DNA from: an uncultured Oscillibacter sp.
GTDB taxonomy: Bacteria > Bacillota > Clostridia > Oscillospirales > Oscillospiraceae
Length of the DNA: 6,637 bases
Reading direction: 5' to 3'
Assembly: GCA_910588005.1 (NCBI GenBank)
Contig: CAJUQM010000084.1
Coordinates: 1 to 6,637 of the forward strand
Part shown: one piece after another, positions 6,496-6,637 of the stretch
How the letters are laid out: each line of letters begins with the position of its first letter
Position numbering within the stretch: the first letter of the stretch is position 1
Notes under the pieces: generated by a model
Database searches by the model: none
Told to the model about the DNA's origin: nothing
The model's input: the letters and a program-made list of their open reading frames with translations, nothing else
Position numbers and translations under genes: made by a program

Positions 6496-6529
6496 TCAGG
6501 CTGGCGAAAATACTTTTTCGACAGCCTGA
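6496..6529. repeat. Imperfect palindrome formed by the right IS terminus
   Basis: TCAGGCTG (6496–6503) pairs with CAGCCTGA (6522–6529). After one G/A mismatch, CGAAAA (6505–6510) pairs with TTTTCG (6515–6520), leaving a 4-nt loop. The inner arm therefore looks like a degenerate, oppositely oriented copy of the IS end. Confidence 0.6.
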
Positions 6530-6559
6530 CGGGCCCTCCGCCATAAGGCGGAGGGCCCG
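6530..6559 (-). terminator. GC-rich hairpin after the right-edge minus-strand gene
   Basis: The arms 6530–6542 and 6547–6559 pair perfectly over 13 bp around a 4-nt loop. The hairpin starts 4 nt past the stop codon of the minus-strand gene. The expected T-run on the minus strand is absent; after TCA the IS terminus begins, so the tail may have been displaced by the insertion. Confidence 0.6.
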
Positions 6560-6563
6560 CCGG

Positions 6564-6637
6564 TTATCCCCAGGCCCGCTTGATCTCGTCCCGTTCGTGC
6601 TGGTTCTCCACCCAGTTTTCCAGGTATCCGCAGTCAT
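6564..6637 (-). CDS. C-terminal end of an unidentified gene entering from the right edge
   Basis: The minus strand reads DCGYLENWVENQHERDEIKRAWG and then TAA at 6566–6564; the rest of the gene lies outside the window. This frame is chosen because it ends exactly before a strong hairpin and uses GC-rich codons like the neighbouring genes. A competing minus-strand frame from 6637 runs straight through the hairpin and into the IS, which is implausible. The peptide is hydrophilic and helical with no motif I recognise, so no function is offered. Confidence 0.6.
   Translation of the reverse strand, partial: DCGYLENWVENQHERDEIKRAWG

Larger units (their letters stand above)
5430..6526 (+). mobile_element. 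Defective IS1182-type insertion sequence (1,097 bp)
   Basis: The terminal inverted repeats are GCCTGTCGAAAAAGT at 5430–5444 and, on the opposite strand, GGCTGTCGAAAAAGT at 6512–6526: 14 of 15 positions match. They enclose a transposase pseudogene of the IS1182 type. Intact members are about 1.6–1.9 kb, so several hundred bases are missing, consistent with an internal deletion after 6428. No direct target duplication is evident: the left flank ends GGATTA and the right flank begins TGACGG. Hairpins sit at both ends, and the element abuts the terminator-like hairpin of the right-hand gene. With both ends recognisable it might be moved in trans by a related transposase, but that is inference. 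Confidence 0.78.

Noticed and set aside
2773..6520. Shared GAAAATACTTTT(T)CG between the 2759–2799 hairpin loop region and the right IS end
   Set aside because: A simple A/T inverted repeat that can easily arise by chance in hairpins; flanking stems are unrelated, so no common origin is claimed.
6455..6637. 60-codon minus-strand frame beginning at an ATG at the right edge
   Set aside because: It translates straight through the GC hairpin and IS terminus. The alternative frame ending at 6564 just before the hairpin is far more gene-like.

Overview
The window looks like chromosome from a GC-rich, spore-forming clostridium, probably Oscillospiraceae (Flavonifractor/Lawsonibacter-like). This rests on GC-rich coding sequence, strong AGGAGG-type ribosome binding sites, a LysM–GH18 spore-lytic enzyme and a clostridial bactofilin. 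The taxonomic placement is inference; no rRNA or marker gene is present.

Left part (1–2096): a divergent pair. On the minus strand, running off the left edge, is a LysM–LysM–GH18 protein of the SleL/YaaH spore cortex-lytic type. It has an obvious reading frame from 841 down to 2. On the plus strand is a ten-helix membrane protein of the YkvI (COG3949) type. The two share a 118-nt intergenic region.

Middle part (2097–4645): a bactofilin and a 592-residue three-helix membrane protein of unknown function. Each has its own well-formed sigma-A-type promoter with a 17-nt spacer. They are separated by an unusually long, nearly perfect 19-bp stem-loop.

Right part (4646–6637): a gene graveyard and a dead insertion sequence. 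Reading across frames at 4725–5000 on the minus strand recovers the C-terminus of an SF1-type/RecQ-fusion helicase, including motif VI, broken by a stop and two frameshifts. It abuts a decayed plus-strand coiled-coil-like fragment. Next comes an IS1182-type element (5430–6526) with recognisable terminal inverted repeats. Its transposase is interrupted by an in-frame TGA, frameshifted, and has lost its C-terminal third with the catalytic glutamate. Both IS ends and its 3' region form hairpins. The IS abuts, within 3 nt, the terminator-like hairpin of a minus-strand gene whose last 23 codons enter from the right edge.

I found no defence system, CRISPR array, tRNA, rRNA or evident new system. 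The most notable items are the cross-frame recovery of the helicase remnant, the palindromic IS termini beside a terminator, and the large uncharacterised membrane protein.
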